64,000 nt of DNA from an uncultured Alphaproteobacteria bacterium (GCA_947258435.1 CAMYID010000023.1:124001-188000), one strand, 5' to 3'; numbered from the stretch's first letter, positions 8,119 through 17,307 are shown. Translations and numbers: made by a program. Notes: generated from the letters alone by a model not told the origin.

Positions 8119-9237
8119 ATGCTTCCACTCCGTACTCTCGTCGCTGCTCTTGTTCTCAGCCTCCTGGCAACGGTCGCTGCGCCGCCCGCGGCGGCGTCGC
8201 GTATCAAGGATGTCGTGAATTTCGAAGGTATCCGCGACAATATGCTGATTGGTTACGGGCTTGTTGTCGGCCTCGCCGGCACAGGCGATTCCCTGAGAAA
8301 TGCACCATTTACCCGGCAAAGCCTTGAATCGATGCTGGAACGGCTGGGCGTTAATACCCGTGGGGCCAATCTCAATACAAACAATGTCGCCGCAGTCATG
8401 GTGACCGCCAGTTTGCCGCCCTTCTCCATTCAGGGGAACCGCATCGACGTTTCAATCAGTACGATGGGCGATGCGAATGATCTGCGCGGCGGCACATTGC
8501 TTGTCACACCGCTGATGGGGGCGGATGGTGAAGTTTATGCGGTGGCCCAGGGCCCGATTGCGACAGGCGGTTTTACAACCGGTGGCCAGGCAGGCGGCGT
8601 GACCAAAGGCGTGCCGACTACCGGCATGATTTCCAACGGTGCCATCATCGAACGCAGCATCGACTTTGACTTGGCCGCACTGGAAAAAGTGAAAATTTCA
8701 CTTCGGAATCCCGACTTTACAACAGCAAGACGCATTGCGCGTGTCATCAACAAGAATATCTCAGGCACGCCTGCAGAAGCGATCAACCCCTCGATCGTTC
8801 AGTTGACAGTGCCGACAGCCTATCCGGGTGGGACAATGGCGCTCCTGACCGATGTCGAGCAGTTACGGGTGACACCGGATCAACCTGCCAATGTGGTGAT
8901 CGATGAAAGCTCCGGCATTATTGTGATGGGGAAAGATGTCCGCGTCAGCACGGTTGCTATCGCACAGGGCAATCTGACGATCCGCGTCACCGAGACGCCG
9001 CAAGTCAGTCAGCCTAATCCCTTCTCGCAAGGGGGCACAACCCAGACCGTACCGCGCACAGACATCGAAATCGAGGAAGGTTCCGACAAAAAACTCACGG
9101 TTCTCAGGAACAGTGTCAGCCTTGATGAGCTCGTAAACGGACTGAACGCACTCGGCGTCGGCCCGGCGGACATGATTTCAATCCTGCAGGCTATCAAGGC
9201 AGCCGGTGCCTTGCAGGCCGATATTACGGTGATGTGA
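8119..9237 (+). CDS. flgI: Flagellar P-ring protein FlgI
   Basis: A 372-residue periplasmic P-ring subunit with a clear Sec signal peptide (about 1-26, ending APPAAA-SRIKD). The mature start RIKDVVNFEGIRDNMLIGYGLVVGLAGTGDS is diagnostic of the family (shown here only as RIKD...GYGLVVGL). The C-terminus ends LGVGPADMISILQAIKAAGAL...DITVM. First gene of the second sigma-54 flagellar operon. Confidence 0.97.
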   Translation: MLPLRTLVAALVLSLLATVAAPPAAASRIKDVVNFEGIRDNMLIGYGLVVGLAGTGDSLRNAPFTRQSLESMLERLGVNTRGANLNTNNVAAVMVTASLPPFSIQGNRIDVSISTMGDANDLRGGTLLVTPLMGADGEVYAVAQGPIATGGFTTGGQAGGVTKGVPTTGMISNGAIIERSIDFDLAALEKVKISLRNPDFTTARRIARVINKNISGTPAEAINPSIVQLTVPTAYPGGTMALLTDVEQLRVTPDQPANVVIDESSGIIVMGKDVRVSTVAIAQGNLTIRVTETPQVSQPNPFSQGGTTQTVPRTDIEIEEGSDKKLTVLRNSVSLDELVNGLNALGVGPADMISILQAIKAAGALQADITVM

Positions 9238-9590
9238 TGACGATCGGCGCAGCAATGTCCCCCCATATGGCGGATCTGGCGATTGCACAGACGCAGCAGC
9301 CGAACCCGCGCCATCTACAGCATGCGGCAGATGCGGGCAGCAAAATCAATTCCCTATCGCAGCAGCAGGCCCGCAAGGTCGCCGATGACTTTGAGGCTGT
9401 GTTTCTGTCGCAAATGCTGGCCCATATGACGGCGGGTGTGAAGCTGGAGGAACCGTTTGGCGGTGGACCGGGCGAGGATATGTTCCGCTCCCTCCTGAAT
9501 AACGAATATGCAAAAGCCATCGCATCACGCGGTGGTATTGGCGTTTCCAATCAGATCTATCGCCAGATCCTGGCCCTGCAGGAAGTTTAA
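9237..9590 (+). CDS. FlgJ-like rod-binding protein (no muramidase domain)
   Basis: A protein of about 117 residues matching the N-terminal rod-binding domain of FlgJ: ARKVADDFEAVFLSQMLAHM (about 43-62) and GGGPGEDMFRSLLNNEYAKAIA. It lacks the C-terminal peptidoglycan hydrolase domain of enterobacterial FlgJ, as is usual in alphaproteobacteria, where a separate SltF-type enzyme cuts the wall. The ATG at 9237 overlaps the flgI stop (TGATG); a GTG at 9234 is an alternative. Confidence 0.88.
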   Translation: MTIGAAMSPHMADLAIAQTQQPNPRHLQHAADAGSKINSLSQQQARKVADDFEAVFLSQMLAHMTAGVKLEEPFGGGPGEDMFRSLLNNEYAKAIASRGGIGVSNQIYRQILALQEV

Positions 9591-9594
9591 GATA

Positions 9595-10134
9595 ATGACA
9601 CAACATATTGATTTAAAAAGCACTCAATCGAAAGATGCCGAACAAATCGCGACCGAGCGCGACACTATCGCAAATGGCTCCGACCCGCTTGGCGCAACAA
9701 GTCCCGGCGACCGGGTCAGTCAGATTCTGGCCTTGACCGGGGAGCTTTCCACCCTGCTCGAAGCTGAAAATGAATTCCTCAAGCAGCGCCAGATTGCCAG
9801 CCTCACAGCCAATGAAGCAAAAAAATCCAAACTTTCCAGACTATATGCACAGGAAATGCGTGCAATTGCGGCCCGCCCCGAATTGCTTGCCGGCATTACA
9901 AATCAGCAGCGTTCGGCGCTGAAAGCCGCCGCGGGCAAGTTTCGCGATCTCACAGCAGATCATGCCCGCCGCCTGGCGCGCGCGAAAGCAGTGACTGAGG
10001 GGCTGGTCAAGGCAATCGGCGATGAGGTCGCAAAAACCCAGAACTCATCGAAAGGCTATCGTGGCCCCGGACAGATGAACGCCACAACAGCCTATAGCCG
10101 CCCCGCGGCGTTGAGCCTTGATCGCTCGGTCTGA
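9595..10134 (+). CDS. FlgN/FlbY-like flagellar protein
   Basis: A 179-residue mostly helical soluble protein. A FlgN-type core covers about residues 45-135 (LTGELSTLLEAENEFLKQRQ, then SRLYAQEMRAI), and the tail is polar with YSRPAALSLDRSV at the end. FlgN proteins are export chaperones for hook-filament junction proteins; FlbY is the related Caulobacter protein. I chose the ATG at 9595, four bases after the preceding stop, because the reading frame upstream overlaps flgJ-like coding sequence. It is the last gene of the flgI operon. Confidence 0.7.
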   Translation: MTQHIDLKSTQSKDAEQIATERDTIANGSDPLGATSPGDRVSQILALTGELSTLLEAENEFLKQRQIASLTANEAKKSKLSRLYAQEMRAIAARPELLAGITNQQRSALKAAAGKFRDLTADHARRLARAKAVTEGLVKAIGDEVAKTQNSSKGYRGPGQMNATTAYSRPAALSLDRSV

Positions 10135-10178
10135 TCGCAAGCACCGCACAACCAGACCGCTCGCCCGCAGGAAAATCG

Positions 10179-11183
10179 TCAATTCGCGACCTTCAGGATG
10201 ATTTTGCCGATATGCGCCGCATCCATGCGGGCATGTGCTTTGGCAGCCTCCGGCAGTGCGAATGTGGAATCAATCACCGGGCTGATTTTACCCTCCGCAA
10301 GCAATGGCCACACCTTGTCGCGCAAAGCTTGCGCGATTGCCGCTTTTTCCGCAACGCTACGCGGCCGCAAGGTCGAACCGGTCAGCGTCAGACGCTTCAG
10401 CATAATCGGCATCAGGTTCATCTGAACCTTGAACCCTTCGAGAAAGGCGATATAGACAAGCCGCCCATCTTCAGCCATGCAATCGATATTGCGCGCGGCA
10501 TAGTCCCCCCCGACCATATCGAGAATGACGTCAACGCCCTTGCCGCCAGTAAACTCTTTCGCTACCGAAACAAAATCTTCGCTGCGGTAATTAATCGCCC
10601 GATCCGCCCCCAGATCGCAACATACGGCACATTTTTCATCGCTGCCCGCGGTTGCCAGCACTCTGGCCCCGAATGCATGCGCAAGCTGGATCGCAGTTGT
10701 GCCAATTCCGCTCGTTCCCCCATGCACCAGAAAGCACTCACCCCCCTCAAGCCGCGCCCTGTCGAAAACGTTCGACCAGACGGTGAAGAAGGTCTCCGGC
10801 ACGCCGGCAGCGGCCACCATGTCGAGATTGGCCGGCACCGGCAGGACTTGCGGCGCGGGCGCGACACAATATTCCGCGTAACCACCGCCTGACACCAAAG
10901 CGCATACCCGGTCACCGAGCGATAAGCCGGACACACCAGACCCGATCGCCGCAATCGTCCCTGATACCTCCAGCCCGGGAGTATCGGGGGCACCGGGCGG
11001 CGGTGGATAAAGCCCGATGCGCTGCATCACGTCAGGGCGATTGATACCCGCAGCCGCGACTTTTATCAGCACCTCACCCTGTCCGGCCTCCGGCGTCGGG
11101 ATTTGTTTTGGAACCAAAACATCCGGTCCGCCCGGTTCGCGAATGGCAATAGCTTGCATCATGGATGGAACTGATTCCGACAT
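10179..11183 (-). CDS. NAD(P)H:quinone oxidoreductase, zinc-independent MDR family
   Basis: A 334-residue medium-chain reductase of the quinone oxidoreductase/PIG3 type. The N-terminal GroES-like domain has AAAGINRPDVMQRIGLYPPPPGAPDTPG-type sequence (about residues 44-70), and the Rossmann fold has VHGGTSGIGTTAIQLAHAFG (about 145-165). No zinc ligands are seen. It probably reduces quinones or enones with NAD(P)H in the cytoplasm. The start at 11183 has GAGG ten bases upstream. It converges with the flgI operon over a 44-base gap in which I see no hairpin. Confidence 0.85.
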   Translation of the reverse strand: MSESVPSMMQAIAIREPGGPDVLVPKQIPTPEAGQGEVLIKVAAAGINRPDVMQRIGLYPPPPGAPDTPGLEVSGTIAAIGSGVSGLSLGDRVCALVSGGGYAEYCVAPAPQVLPVPANLDMVAAAGVPETFFTVWSNVFDRARLEGGECFLVHGGTSGIGTTAIQLAHAFGARVLATAGSDEKCAVCCDLGADRAINYRSEDFVSVAKEFTGGKGVDVILDMVGGDYAARNIDCMAEDGRLVYIAFLEGFKVQMNLMPIMLKRLTLTGSTLRPRSVAEKAAIAQALRDKVWPLLAEGKISPVIDSTFALPEAAKAHARMDAAHIGKIILKVAN

Positions 11184-11389
11184 TGAAGGCTTTCCTCTTA
11201 CTTCAGCGACAGGCGTCAAAAATCCGCCCTGACTCCCAAACTGGGGTAAATGAAAACGTGAAACAGGGATCAGGCGTGCAGGATCCGGCTACTGGTATAA
11301 AGACACCCACGTCTCACACACAAGACAGCATCCTTTCCCAAGGCAAGCCCTTGGCCCCGCGGCACGACCGGCCTGCCCCTGCACTATGG

Positions 11390-11776
11390 CTATGCAGCCG
11401 CATTGATGGCGGCGAGCTGTTGCTGAAACTGGCCGATATCGAAATAGTCACGCCATTTTGTCAGTTTACCGTCAGCAAACTCAAAGGTCCCCATGACCGG
11501 TAGTTCAAGCCACTGCTCCTTGATCCGGAATTTGTCGGTCCGTTCGGTCAGCACCACGCCATCTGCGTTTTCGGCGATGAAATGCGTCTCGAACTCGATC
11601 TTACTGCCCATCGATACGAATTGGCTGATTGTCTGCCGCACCGCTTCTGTGCCCTGTACCGGGTCGAGCGGAATATTGTGATAAATCGCATCTTCAGCAA
11701 AAAAGCTCATGATTTCATCAAGATCCTGTTTGCCCCAGGCTGCGATAAACGCTTTGACCGCTGGAATATTACTCAT
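11390..11776 (-). CDS. Limonene-1,2-epoxide hydrolase-like protein
   Basis: A 128-residue NTF2-fold protein. Arg79, Asp81 (R-T-D) and Asp110 (W-R-D-Y-F-D) match the Asp-Arg-Asp catalytic triad of limonene epoxide hydrolase, so it may open small or terpenoid epoxides with water. The substrate cannot be told from sequence. GGGAGG lies 11 bases before the ATG. It could share a transcript with the downstream quinone reductase, but 206 bases separate them. Confidence 0.78.
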   Translation of the reverse strand: MSNIPAVKAFIAAWGKQDLDEIMSFFAEDAIYHNIPLDPVQGTEAVRQTISQFVSMGSKIEFETHFIAENADGVVLTERTDKFRIKEQWLELPVMGTFEFADGKLTKWRDYFDIGQFQQQLAAINAAA

Positions 11777-12105
11777 TTTGGCGGCACCTCCCTCTTACCG
11801 GCTTGTCTGAGTTGATCCGCAAAGCCTGACAGAGACAGACAGCAAATTCCACATCCAAGTTAACTCACCTTGCAGAGACTCAGACAATAAATGAAGAAAC
11901 CTGTTTAAAATACTGTTATATATAATTATTTTAGAAATTCACAAAATTATGACTGCCGTCACACCCTGCCCTGTTATGCTTTTCCTCCTATATATCTATT
12001 CGCTAGAGTAAAAACTGCAATTCGCCCAAAACGGTGCCTGTGGATCTCCGGGCGTGAGCGGATGACCTAACTGTTAGACAGAGACGAGAGGCGAGATGCG
12101 ATACA
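11777..12105. other. Intergenic region with an AT-rich core
   Basis: A divergent 329-base region. Positions 11900-11960 are far more AT-rich than the surroundings and contain TATAAT (11921-11926), but no convincing -35 at the right distance. It probably carries promoters for both neighbours. I see no RNA gene. Confidence 0.45.
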
Positions 12106-12519
12106 ATGCAGCCAGGTGAAATTCCTATCCAACGTTGGAGCCGAGCTTCAGGGATTGCACTTCTTCTGGCATCCGCTGCGGCTTCAGGCGCAGCCGCCGG
12201 GCCCGCTGCACGGTCTGAATGCGACGGCAAAAATCGCATTACCGCTGAATATTTCGATTGTGAAGGGAAAAGGTTGCTCATCGCAGGACAGAAACTGCGC
12301 GATGAAGCCCGGCAACAAATTTTACAAAGCAACCGGATAGCACAGCAATGCAGCGAGATATCAGACAATGATGCGGCAGAGAATTGCTATCTACTATCGT
12401 CAGACCTGACAATTGATGCGGGCTTCAAACATGCTGAGGCTGTCGATATGTTGCAGGAATCTGAGCGCATGTTCGCCCGCGCTGCCGATATCAGCGACAC
12501 CCCGAAAAAATCGCCCTGA
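12106..12519 (+). CDS. Small secreted protein of unknown function
   Basis: A 137-residue protein I do not recognise. The first 36 residues look like a signal peptide (Arg, then ASGIALLLASAAASGAAAG). The mature part has four cysteines (E-C-D, D-C-E, Q-C-S, N-C-Y), which could form two disulfides in the periplasm, and is otherwise helical and polar. It lies 42 bases before msrP on the same strand, so it may be co-expressed with this periplasmic methionine-sulfoxide repair enzyme. A GAGAGG is 13-15 bases upstream of the ATG, so the start is uncertain. Confidence 0.6.
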   Translation: MQPGEIPIQRWSRASGIALLLASAAASGAAAGPAARSECDGKNRITAEYFDCEGKRLLIAGQKLRDEARQQILQSNRIAQQCSEISDNDAAENCYLLSSDLTIDAGFKHAEAVDMLQESERMFARAADISDTPKKSP

Positions 12520-12561
12520 CAGGCCGCGCAATCCGCGTGCCCTCCCTGAAAAGGAAAACCG

Positions 12562-13533
12562 ATGCTCATAAAGACGCCGAAATCCTGGGAAATATCGGAA
12601 AATCAGACAACGCCCGAGGCAGTTTTCGAAAATCGCCGTAAATTCATGCGTGGCATGATTGGCGCGGCGACCATTGCGGGCGCCGGTCTTTCGGTAACGC
12701 AATCGGCGGTGCAGGCGGCAGCATCAACCAATGACGGACTTTATCCGGCGCCGCGAAACCCCGCATTTCAGGATGCGGGCCGGCCGATTACCGATGAAAA
12801 GCTCGCCTCTACCTATAACAATTTCTATGAATTCGCGTCCCACAAACAAGTCTGGCAAGCAGCGCAGGCACTACCCACCGATCCCTGGAAAATCGAAATA
12901 GACGGGCTGGTCGCACAGCCTTTGACACTGGATTTCGACGATCTGATCCGGAAATTACCCATTGAAGAAAGGGTTTACCGACATCGCTGCGTGGAACGAT
13001 GGTCGATGACGGTCCCCTGGTCTGGCTTTCCCATGCGTAAGCTGGTTGATCTGGCGCAGCCCCAAAGTGACGCGAAATTCGTCCGATTTGAAACCTTTCA
13101 CAATCCCGACATTGCATCCGGCCAGCGACAATTCTGGTATCCCTGGCCCTATGTCGAAGGGATTACGATGGCCGAAGCGCAGAACGATCTGAGTTTCCTT
13201 GTTACAGGTGCCTACGGCAAGCCGCTGGCCAAACAGTTTGGTGCACCGCTACGCCTCGCCCTGCCCTGGAAATATGGTTTCAAGTCGATCAAGTCGATTG
13301 TCAGGATCAGTTTCACAGATAAACGCCCGGTCAGCTTCTGGGAACAGACCAATAATCGGGAATATGGCTTCTGGGCCAACGTTAACCCAAATGTTCCCCA
13401 TCCCCGCTGGAGCCAGGCGGTCGAGGAACCGCTGGGGTCAAATGACCGTGTGCCGACACTGCTTTTCAATGGCTATGAAGCGCAGGTTGCCGACCTCTAC
13501 AAAGGTTTGTCAGGGCGAACCCTGTTTATGTAG
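12562..13533 (+). CDS. msrP: Periplasmic methionine sulfoxide reductase, catalytic subunit MsrP
   Basis: A 323-residue molybdopterin enzyme of the sulfite-oxidase fold. A Tat signal is present (RRKFM at 25-29, then a hydrophobic stretch), the Mo-ligand Cys is Cys143 in YRHRCVERWSM, and the C-terminal WANVNPNVPHPRWSQA is typical. It repairs oxidised Met in periplasmic proteins. Its usual haem partner MsrQ, often the next gene, is absent here; a HAD phosphatase follows. Confidence 0.93.
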   Translation: MLIKTPKSWEISENQTTPEAVFENRRKFMRGMIGAATIAGAGLSVTQSAVQAAASTNDGLYPAPRNPAFQDAGRPITDEKLASTYNNFYEFASHKQVWQAAQALPTDPWKIEIDGLVAQPLTLDFDDLIRKLPIEERVYRHRCVERWSMTVPWSGFPMRKLVDLAQPQSDAKFVRFETFHNPDIASGQRQFWYPWPYVEGITMAEAQNDLSFLVTGAYGKPLAKQFGAPLRLALPWKYGFKSIKSIVRISFTDKRPVSFWEQTNNREYGFWANVNPNVPHPRWSQAVEEPLGSNDRVPTLLFNGYEAQVADLYKGLSGRTLFM

Positions 13534-13594
13534 GCTCCACCTGAGTGCAGCCGCTACAGCCCGGCTGTGATTTCACAGGCAACAGGGCGGTAAC

Positions 13595-14260
13595 GTGAAC
13601 AAGAAGCTTGTTATTTTCGACTGTGACGGCGTGCTGGTCGATAGCGAACCGATTGCGAATGCGTTGCTGTGCGAGGCGATTAACGCGCTCGGCCAGCCCA
13701 TGACCATCGCACAAACCAGGGAACGGTTTGTCGGCCGCTCCATGACTGATGTAATGCAGTTGATCGAGGGGCTGACAGGGAAAAGCCTGCCGCCGCGGTG
13801 GCTTGATCAACTGCAGGCGCGAACTTACGCGGCATTCCAGGCACAGCTCACTCCCATCGCACATATCAGCACAACACTTGCGCAACTGGCCGAAAAGCGG
13901 CAGCCCCTATGCGTTGCTTCATCGGGCAGCCTGGAAAAAATTGCGCTGAGCCTGCGTTGCACAAATTTGGCCGGCTTTTTCGGCGACAGGATTTTTTCCT
14001 CCAGCATGGTTGCGCGCGGAAAACCGTATCCCGACCTGTTTCTGCATGCCGCAGACAAGATGGGGGCGGCCCCTGCCGATTGTATTGTCGTGGAGGACAG
14101 CGTGCCCGGCGTTACCGCCGCGCAGGCGGCGGGGATGACGGTTCTGGCCTATGGCGCAGATCCCGACGCGGACCCAAATGCGTTGCAAACTGCCGGCGGC
14201 AGGCTGTTTCACGATATGCGCGACCTGCCACAGCTTGTTGCGGTGACCGCGCAAAACTGA
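13595..14260 (+). CDS. HAD-superfamily phosphatase (subfamily IA)
   Basis: A 221-residue soluble HAD hydrolase. Motif I is VIFDCDGVLVDSE (nucleophile Asp9, acid Asp11), motif II Ser in VASSG, motif III Lys in ARGKPYPD, and motif IV in VVEDSVPG. The alpha-helical cap suggests a sugar phosphate or phosphoglycolate-like substrate; the exact one is unknown. The start is a GTG at 13595 with AGGGCGG upstream. It follows msrP by 61 bases. Confidence 0.85.
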   Translation: MNKKLVIFDCDGVLVDSEPIANALLCEAINALGQPMTIAQTRERFVGRSMTDVMQLIEGLTGKSLPPRWLDQLQARTYAAFQAQLTPIAHISTTLAQLAEKRQPLCVASSGSLEKIALSLRCTNLAGFFGDRIFSSSMVARGKPYPDLFLHAADKMGAAPADCIVVEDSVPGVTAAQAAGMTVLAYGADPDADPNALQTAGGRLFHDMRDLPQLVAVTAQN

Positions 14261-14390
14261 ATTGATTCGATAAAGAGCGGCACGCAGGATGGCATATGGC
14301 GAAAGCGGCGGCTCTCCCGAGTTGCCGCAGAAACCTGTAATACCACCTTAAAAACAATGAGATAAGTTAGCTGCCGGATGGAGCTAAAGA

Positions 14391-14446
14391 GGGGCCAATT
14401 CGCACTTGGGGGGCTACGAATTGGCCCCGGTGCACAAAAATGCACC
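14391..14446. repeat. Two adjacent perfect hairpins
   Basis: A 12-bp perfect inverted repeat (GGGGCCAATTCG at 14391-14402, its complement at 14417-14428, 14-base loop) is followed directly by a 6-bp one (GGTGCA, six bases, TGCACC, 14429-14446). They sit between the convergent HAD phosphatase and lysR genes. They may end transcription, though no long T run follows, or may be a protein-binding or structured RNA element. Confidence 0.7.
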
Positions 14447-14553
14447 CGCAATTGTGGGATGAAACAATTGCCTAGCCAGAATTACCAAAATCCCCGGAAA
14501 TGTACACCCTAAAAAAACTGCCATGGGCATGCGCTATACGCATAGCAGCAAGT

Positions 14554-15471
14554 TTAGCTCGATATTCGTGAGGCACTACTGAACGCATTCAGTTCTTCAA
14601 TGAGAAAATCCCGGAAAGCCTGCACCTTTCTGAAGTTTCGCAGCTCTTCAGGATAGACTAGATGCATCTCGAATACCGGCCCACAGAATTCCGGTAATAC
14701 CTGCTGAATATCGGGATCGTGCAATATCAGATATTCAGGCAACATCGCGATGCCGGTTTCGTTCTTCACCGCCAGCAGCACACCATAGACATTGTTCACC
14801 CGCAGGACAGGGCGCCGCGGGCCGGCCTTCCCTGATCGACCGGCAGTCAGCAATGTGTTGATTTCGGCAAAATACCCCGGCGCAAACTCGCCATATGTCA
14901 CAATGGGATGCGCATCGAGGTCGGAAATTGTCTGCGGGACCGGCGCCTTTTCGAAATAGCGCTTCGCACCACATACCATAAACCTGATATCACGCAGTTT
15001 GAGCTTTACCAGACGTTCTTCTTGCGGCGGTCGCAGACGGATACCGATATCCGCCTGATGCAGTGGCAAATCCAGTTCTTCATCATCCAGAATGAGCGAA
15101 ACATTGATTTCGGGATAAAGCGCCAGGAATTTCTTGATCCGCGGCGTCAGCCAGGTCGACCCGAATGCAACAGTCATTGCAATCCGCAAATCACCCGCGG
15201 CTTCTTCCTTGATATCGCGCAGGGTTGTTTGCGCGACAGATATCCTGCGCACAATGTCCTTCGCCGTGCCGTAGAGATGCTGCCCCTGTTCCGTCAGACG
15301 CAGCCCCCGCGTATGTCGGTAGAACAGCGGGAACCCCAGCTCCATCTCCAATGCGCTTACCTGCCGGCTGACCGCCGATTGGCTGAGCGACAAACGCTGT
15401 CCTGCGCGTGTAAAGCTGCCAACATCAGCAACTGTATGAAAAACGCGCAACTTATCCCAATCCAAGATCAT
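14554..15471 (-). CDS. LysR-family transcriptional regulator
   Basis: About 305 residues. The N-terminal winged helix (about 3-62) reads WDKLRVFHTVADVGSFTRAG and LSQSAVSRQVSALE; the periplasmic-binding-like effector domain follows (about 90-295). Proteins starting this way often lie beside trxB in alphaproteobacteria, as here (110 bases downstream of trxB on the same strand). The start is chosen at ATG 15471 by family alignment; a GTG at 15489 adds six residues. The target genes are unknown. Confidence 0.85.
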   Translation of the reverse strand: MILDWDKLRVFHTVADVGSFTRAGQRLSLSQSAVSRQVSALEMELGFPLFYRHTRGLRLTEQGQHLYGTAKDIVRRISVAQTTLRDIKEEAAGDLRIAMTVAFGSTWLTPRIKKFLALYPEINVSLILDDEELDLPLHQADIGIRLRPPQEERLVKLKLRDIRFMVCGAKRYFEKAPVPQTISDLDAHPIVTYGEFAPGYFAEINTLLTAGRSGKAGPRRPVLRVNNVYGVLLAVKNETGIAMLPEYLILHDPDIQQVLPEFCGPVFEMHLVYPEELRNFRKVQAFRDFLIEELNAFSSASRISS

Positions 15472-15581
15472 CCCTTCTGAAAAGCTCACTCCGTTTCAAC
15501 TGAACGCAAAAAGACAAATCGGGATCAGCACGGGATCGACCCACAGAAATGCGGCTCAGTTGCAAACTGTGCGGCGCACGC

Positions 15582-16529
15582 CTATTCGTCAAATTCAGCC
15601 AGAAACTTCTCAGCTTCCAACGCGGCCATACATCCCATACCTGCCGCCGTTACCGCCTGGCGGTAGAGCTTATCGGTCACATCGCCCGCCGCAAATACCC
15701 CCGCTACGTCCGTTGCGGTGGAATCGGGTGCTTTCACCAAATAGCCTTCCGGATCCATGGGCAGATGCCCCTTGAATATCTCCGTCGACGGGCTGTGCCC
15801 GATCGCTACGAATACACCATGAGCGTTAATTTCTCGTATTGCGTCATTATTCACATCGCGCAACCTGATACCGGTGACGCCGAGGGGGTCTTCTGTACCC
15901 AGCACTTCGTCGACAACGCTGTTCCAGATTATTTCGATCTTTTCATGCGCCAACAGGCGGTTCTGCAGAATACGTTCCGCGCGCAGGCTGTCGCGTCGAT
16001 GTACAAGCGTGACCTTGCGCGCGAAATTGGTCAGAAACAAGGCTTCCTCAACTGCGGTATTACCGCCGCCGATAACGAAAACTTCCTTGTCGCGGTAGAA
16101 AAAGCCATCACATGTCGCGCAGGCAGACACCCCGAAACCTTTGAATTTTTCCTCACTCGGCAGGCCCAGCCAGCGCGCCTGCGCACCGGTAGCCACAATG
16201 ACGCTGTCCCCTGTATAGCGCGCACCGCTGTCACCGACCGCACGAAATGGCCGCGCGGAAAAATCCACCGAAACAACATGATCGTTGATCAGTTGAGTAC
16301 CGACATGGGCAGCCTGCGCCTGCATCTGCTCCATCAGCCATGGCCCCTGAATGGCCTCGGCAAAGCCGGGATAGTTTTCGACATCGGTCGTGATCGTCAA
16401 TTGGCCACCCTGCTCAATCCCTGTGACCAAAATCGGTTCAAGCATCGCACGTGCCGCATAAATCGCCGCCGTATAGCCTGCCGGTCCCGAACCGATAATC
16501 AGGACTTTCGAATGATAGGACTCGCTCAT
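15582..16529 (-). CDS. trxB: Thioredoxin reductase
   Basis: A 315-residue flavoprotein that reduces thioredoxin with NADPH. FAD motif [16 protein letters not shown] (about 13-28), redox-active Cys137-A-T-Cys140 in [15 protein letters not shown] motif [13 protein letters not shown], and the C-terminal FAD motif [11 protein letters not shown]. Length fits the low-molecular-weight class. Together with lysR downstream and msrP nearby this forms a loose thiol/redox neighbourhood. Confidence 0.97.
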   Translation of the reverse strand: MSESYHSKVLIIGSGPAGYTAAIYAARAMLEPILVTGIEQGGQLTITTDVENYPGFAEAIQGPWLMEQMQAQAAHVGTQLINDHVVSVDFSARPFRAVGDSGARYTGDSVIVATGAQARWLGLPSEEKFKGFGVSACATCDGFFYRDKEVFVIGGGNTAVEEALFLTNFARKVTLVHRRDSLRAERILQNRLLAHEKIEIIWNSVVDEVLGTEDPLGVTGIRLRDVNNDAIREINAHGVFVAIGHSPSTEIFKGHLPMDPEGYLVKAPDSTATDVAGVFAAGDVTDKLYRQAVTAAGMGCMAALEAEKFLAEFDE

Positions 16530-16654
16530 CGGTTCTTCCCGTTACTTATGGCTGTTCTTGGCGTGAACCCGCAGGCAAGGGCAATCGATAGCTGTAAAGC
16601 CATGCGGAGAGACAGGCTTCTAACTAGTAGCTCTCAAACGAATAGGCAAGTGCA

Positions 16655-16671
16655 GGCGGATGTTGTCCGCC
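16655..16671 (-). terminator. Hairpin after the receiver-protein gene
   Basis: A 6-bp perfect stem (GGCGGA / TCCGCC) with a five-base loop, 14 bases past the stop of the upstream minus-strand gene. No T run follows on the minus strand, so termination is uncertain. Confidence 0.35.
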
Positions 16672-16684
16672 CGATTGCGGCAAA

Positions 16685-17197
16685 CTAGCGGTTTGTGCGG
16701 CGTTCAGGTCCGCGATACGGGTTGCGCAGGCGCCGCCTGTCGGGACCGGTAAATCCAAACACCTCAACGAAGTCGCGCGGCTTCCGCAGGACATTATTGA
16801 TATGGCGCGCCACCTGTTCTGAGGAAAAGGGCCGCACCAGAAATTCATGCACGCCGGCATCGCGCGCAGTCTCCACAAGCGGCTGGGTCGGCTCGGCAGT
16901 TTGAATGATCACCGGAATACGGCTGTTCAGGCTATCGGAGCTGTGACGCACCATCCGGACAAACTCGATCCCGTCGAGTTTGGCCATCCGGTATTCAACA
17001 AGCACAATATCGACGACATGTTCGCGCAGGATATCGAGTGCACGCACCGGGTCGGTTTCCTTGATCACCGCCCGAATACCGGCACCTTCCAGGACTGTCT
17101 GGGTAATTGCCTGACGATCCTTGCTATCGTCAAGCAGTAATACAGTAATGCTGTCAGCGGCCTTTTTCTGCTGCTTACTCATTGCACGGCTCGTCAT
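16685..17197 (-). CDS. Stand-alone receiver-domain protein with Glu at the phosphorylation site
   Basis: A 170-residue CheY-like protein. The receiver domain covers about residues 16-135 with the acidic pair Asp23-Asp24 and Thr100. The residue that should be the phosphorylated Asp is Glu68 (V-L-V-E-Y-R-M), and the conserved Lys is Arg122 (L-V-R-P-F). The Arg-rich tail GPDRRRL...YRGPERR is seen in small alphaproteobacterial receivers. The Glu may mimic the active state, so it may not respond to a kinase. An internal ATG (17182) is an alternative start. Confidence 0.85.
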   Translation of the reverse strand: MTSRAMSKQQKKAADSITVLLLDDSKDRQAITQTVLEGAGIRAVIKETDPVRALDILREHVVDIVLVEYRMAKLDGIEFVRMVRHSSDSLNSRIPVIIQTAEPTQPLVETARDAGVHEFLVRPFSSEQVARHINNVLRKPRDFVEVFGFTGPDRRRLRNPYRGPERRTNR

Positions 17198-17307
17198 CCA
17201 CTACGCAGAACAGGGCAGTTTGATTGCCCGGACAGACCACAACTGTGCCAGCCAGATGTTAAGAAACTACCAAGTTGCATTCAGTGGCGGCTGCAAGGAA
17301 AACTGGC

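Noticed and set aside
11921-11926. TATAAT as the -10 of a promoter for the small secreted protein
   Set aside because: There is no acceptable -35 at 16-18 bases, and the gene starts 180 bases away.
15549-16688. Long plus-strand open frame antisense to trxB
   Set aside because: It lies opposite a clear trxB gene and its translation shows no family pattern; GC-rich coding DNA often leaves such frames open.
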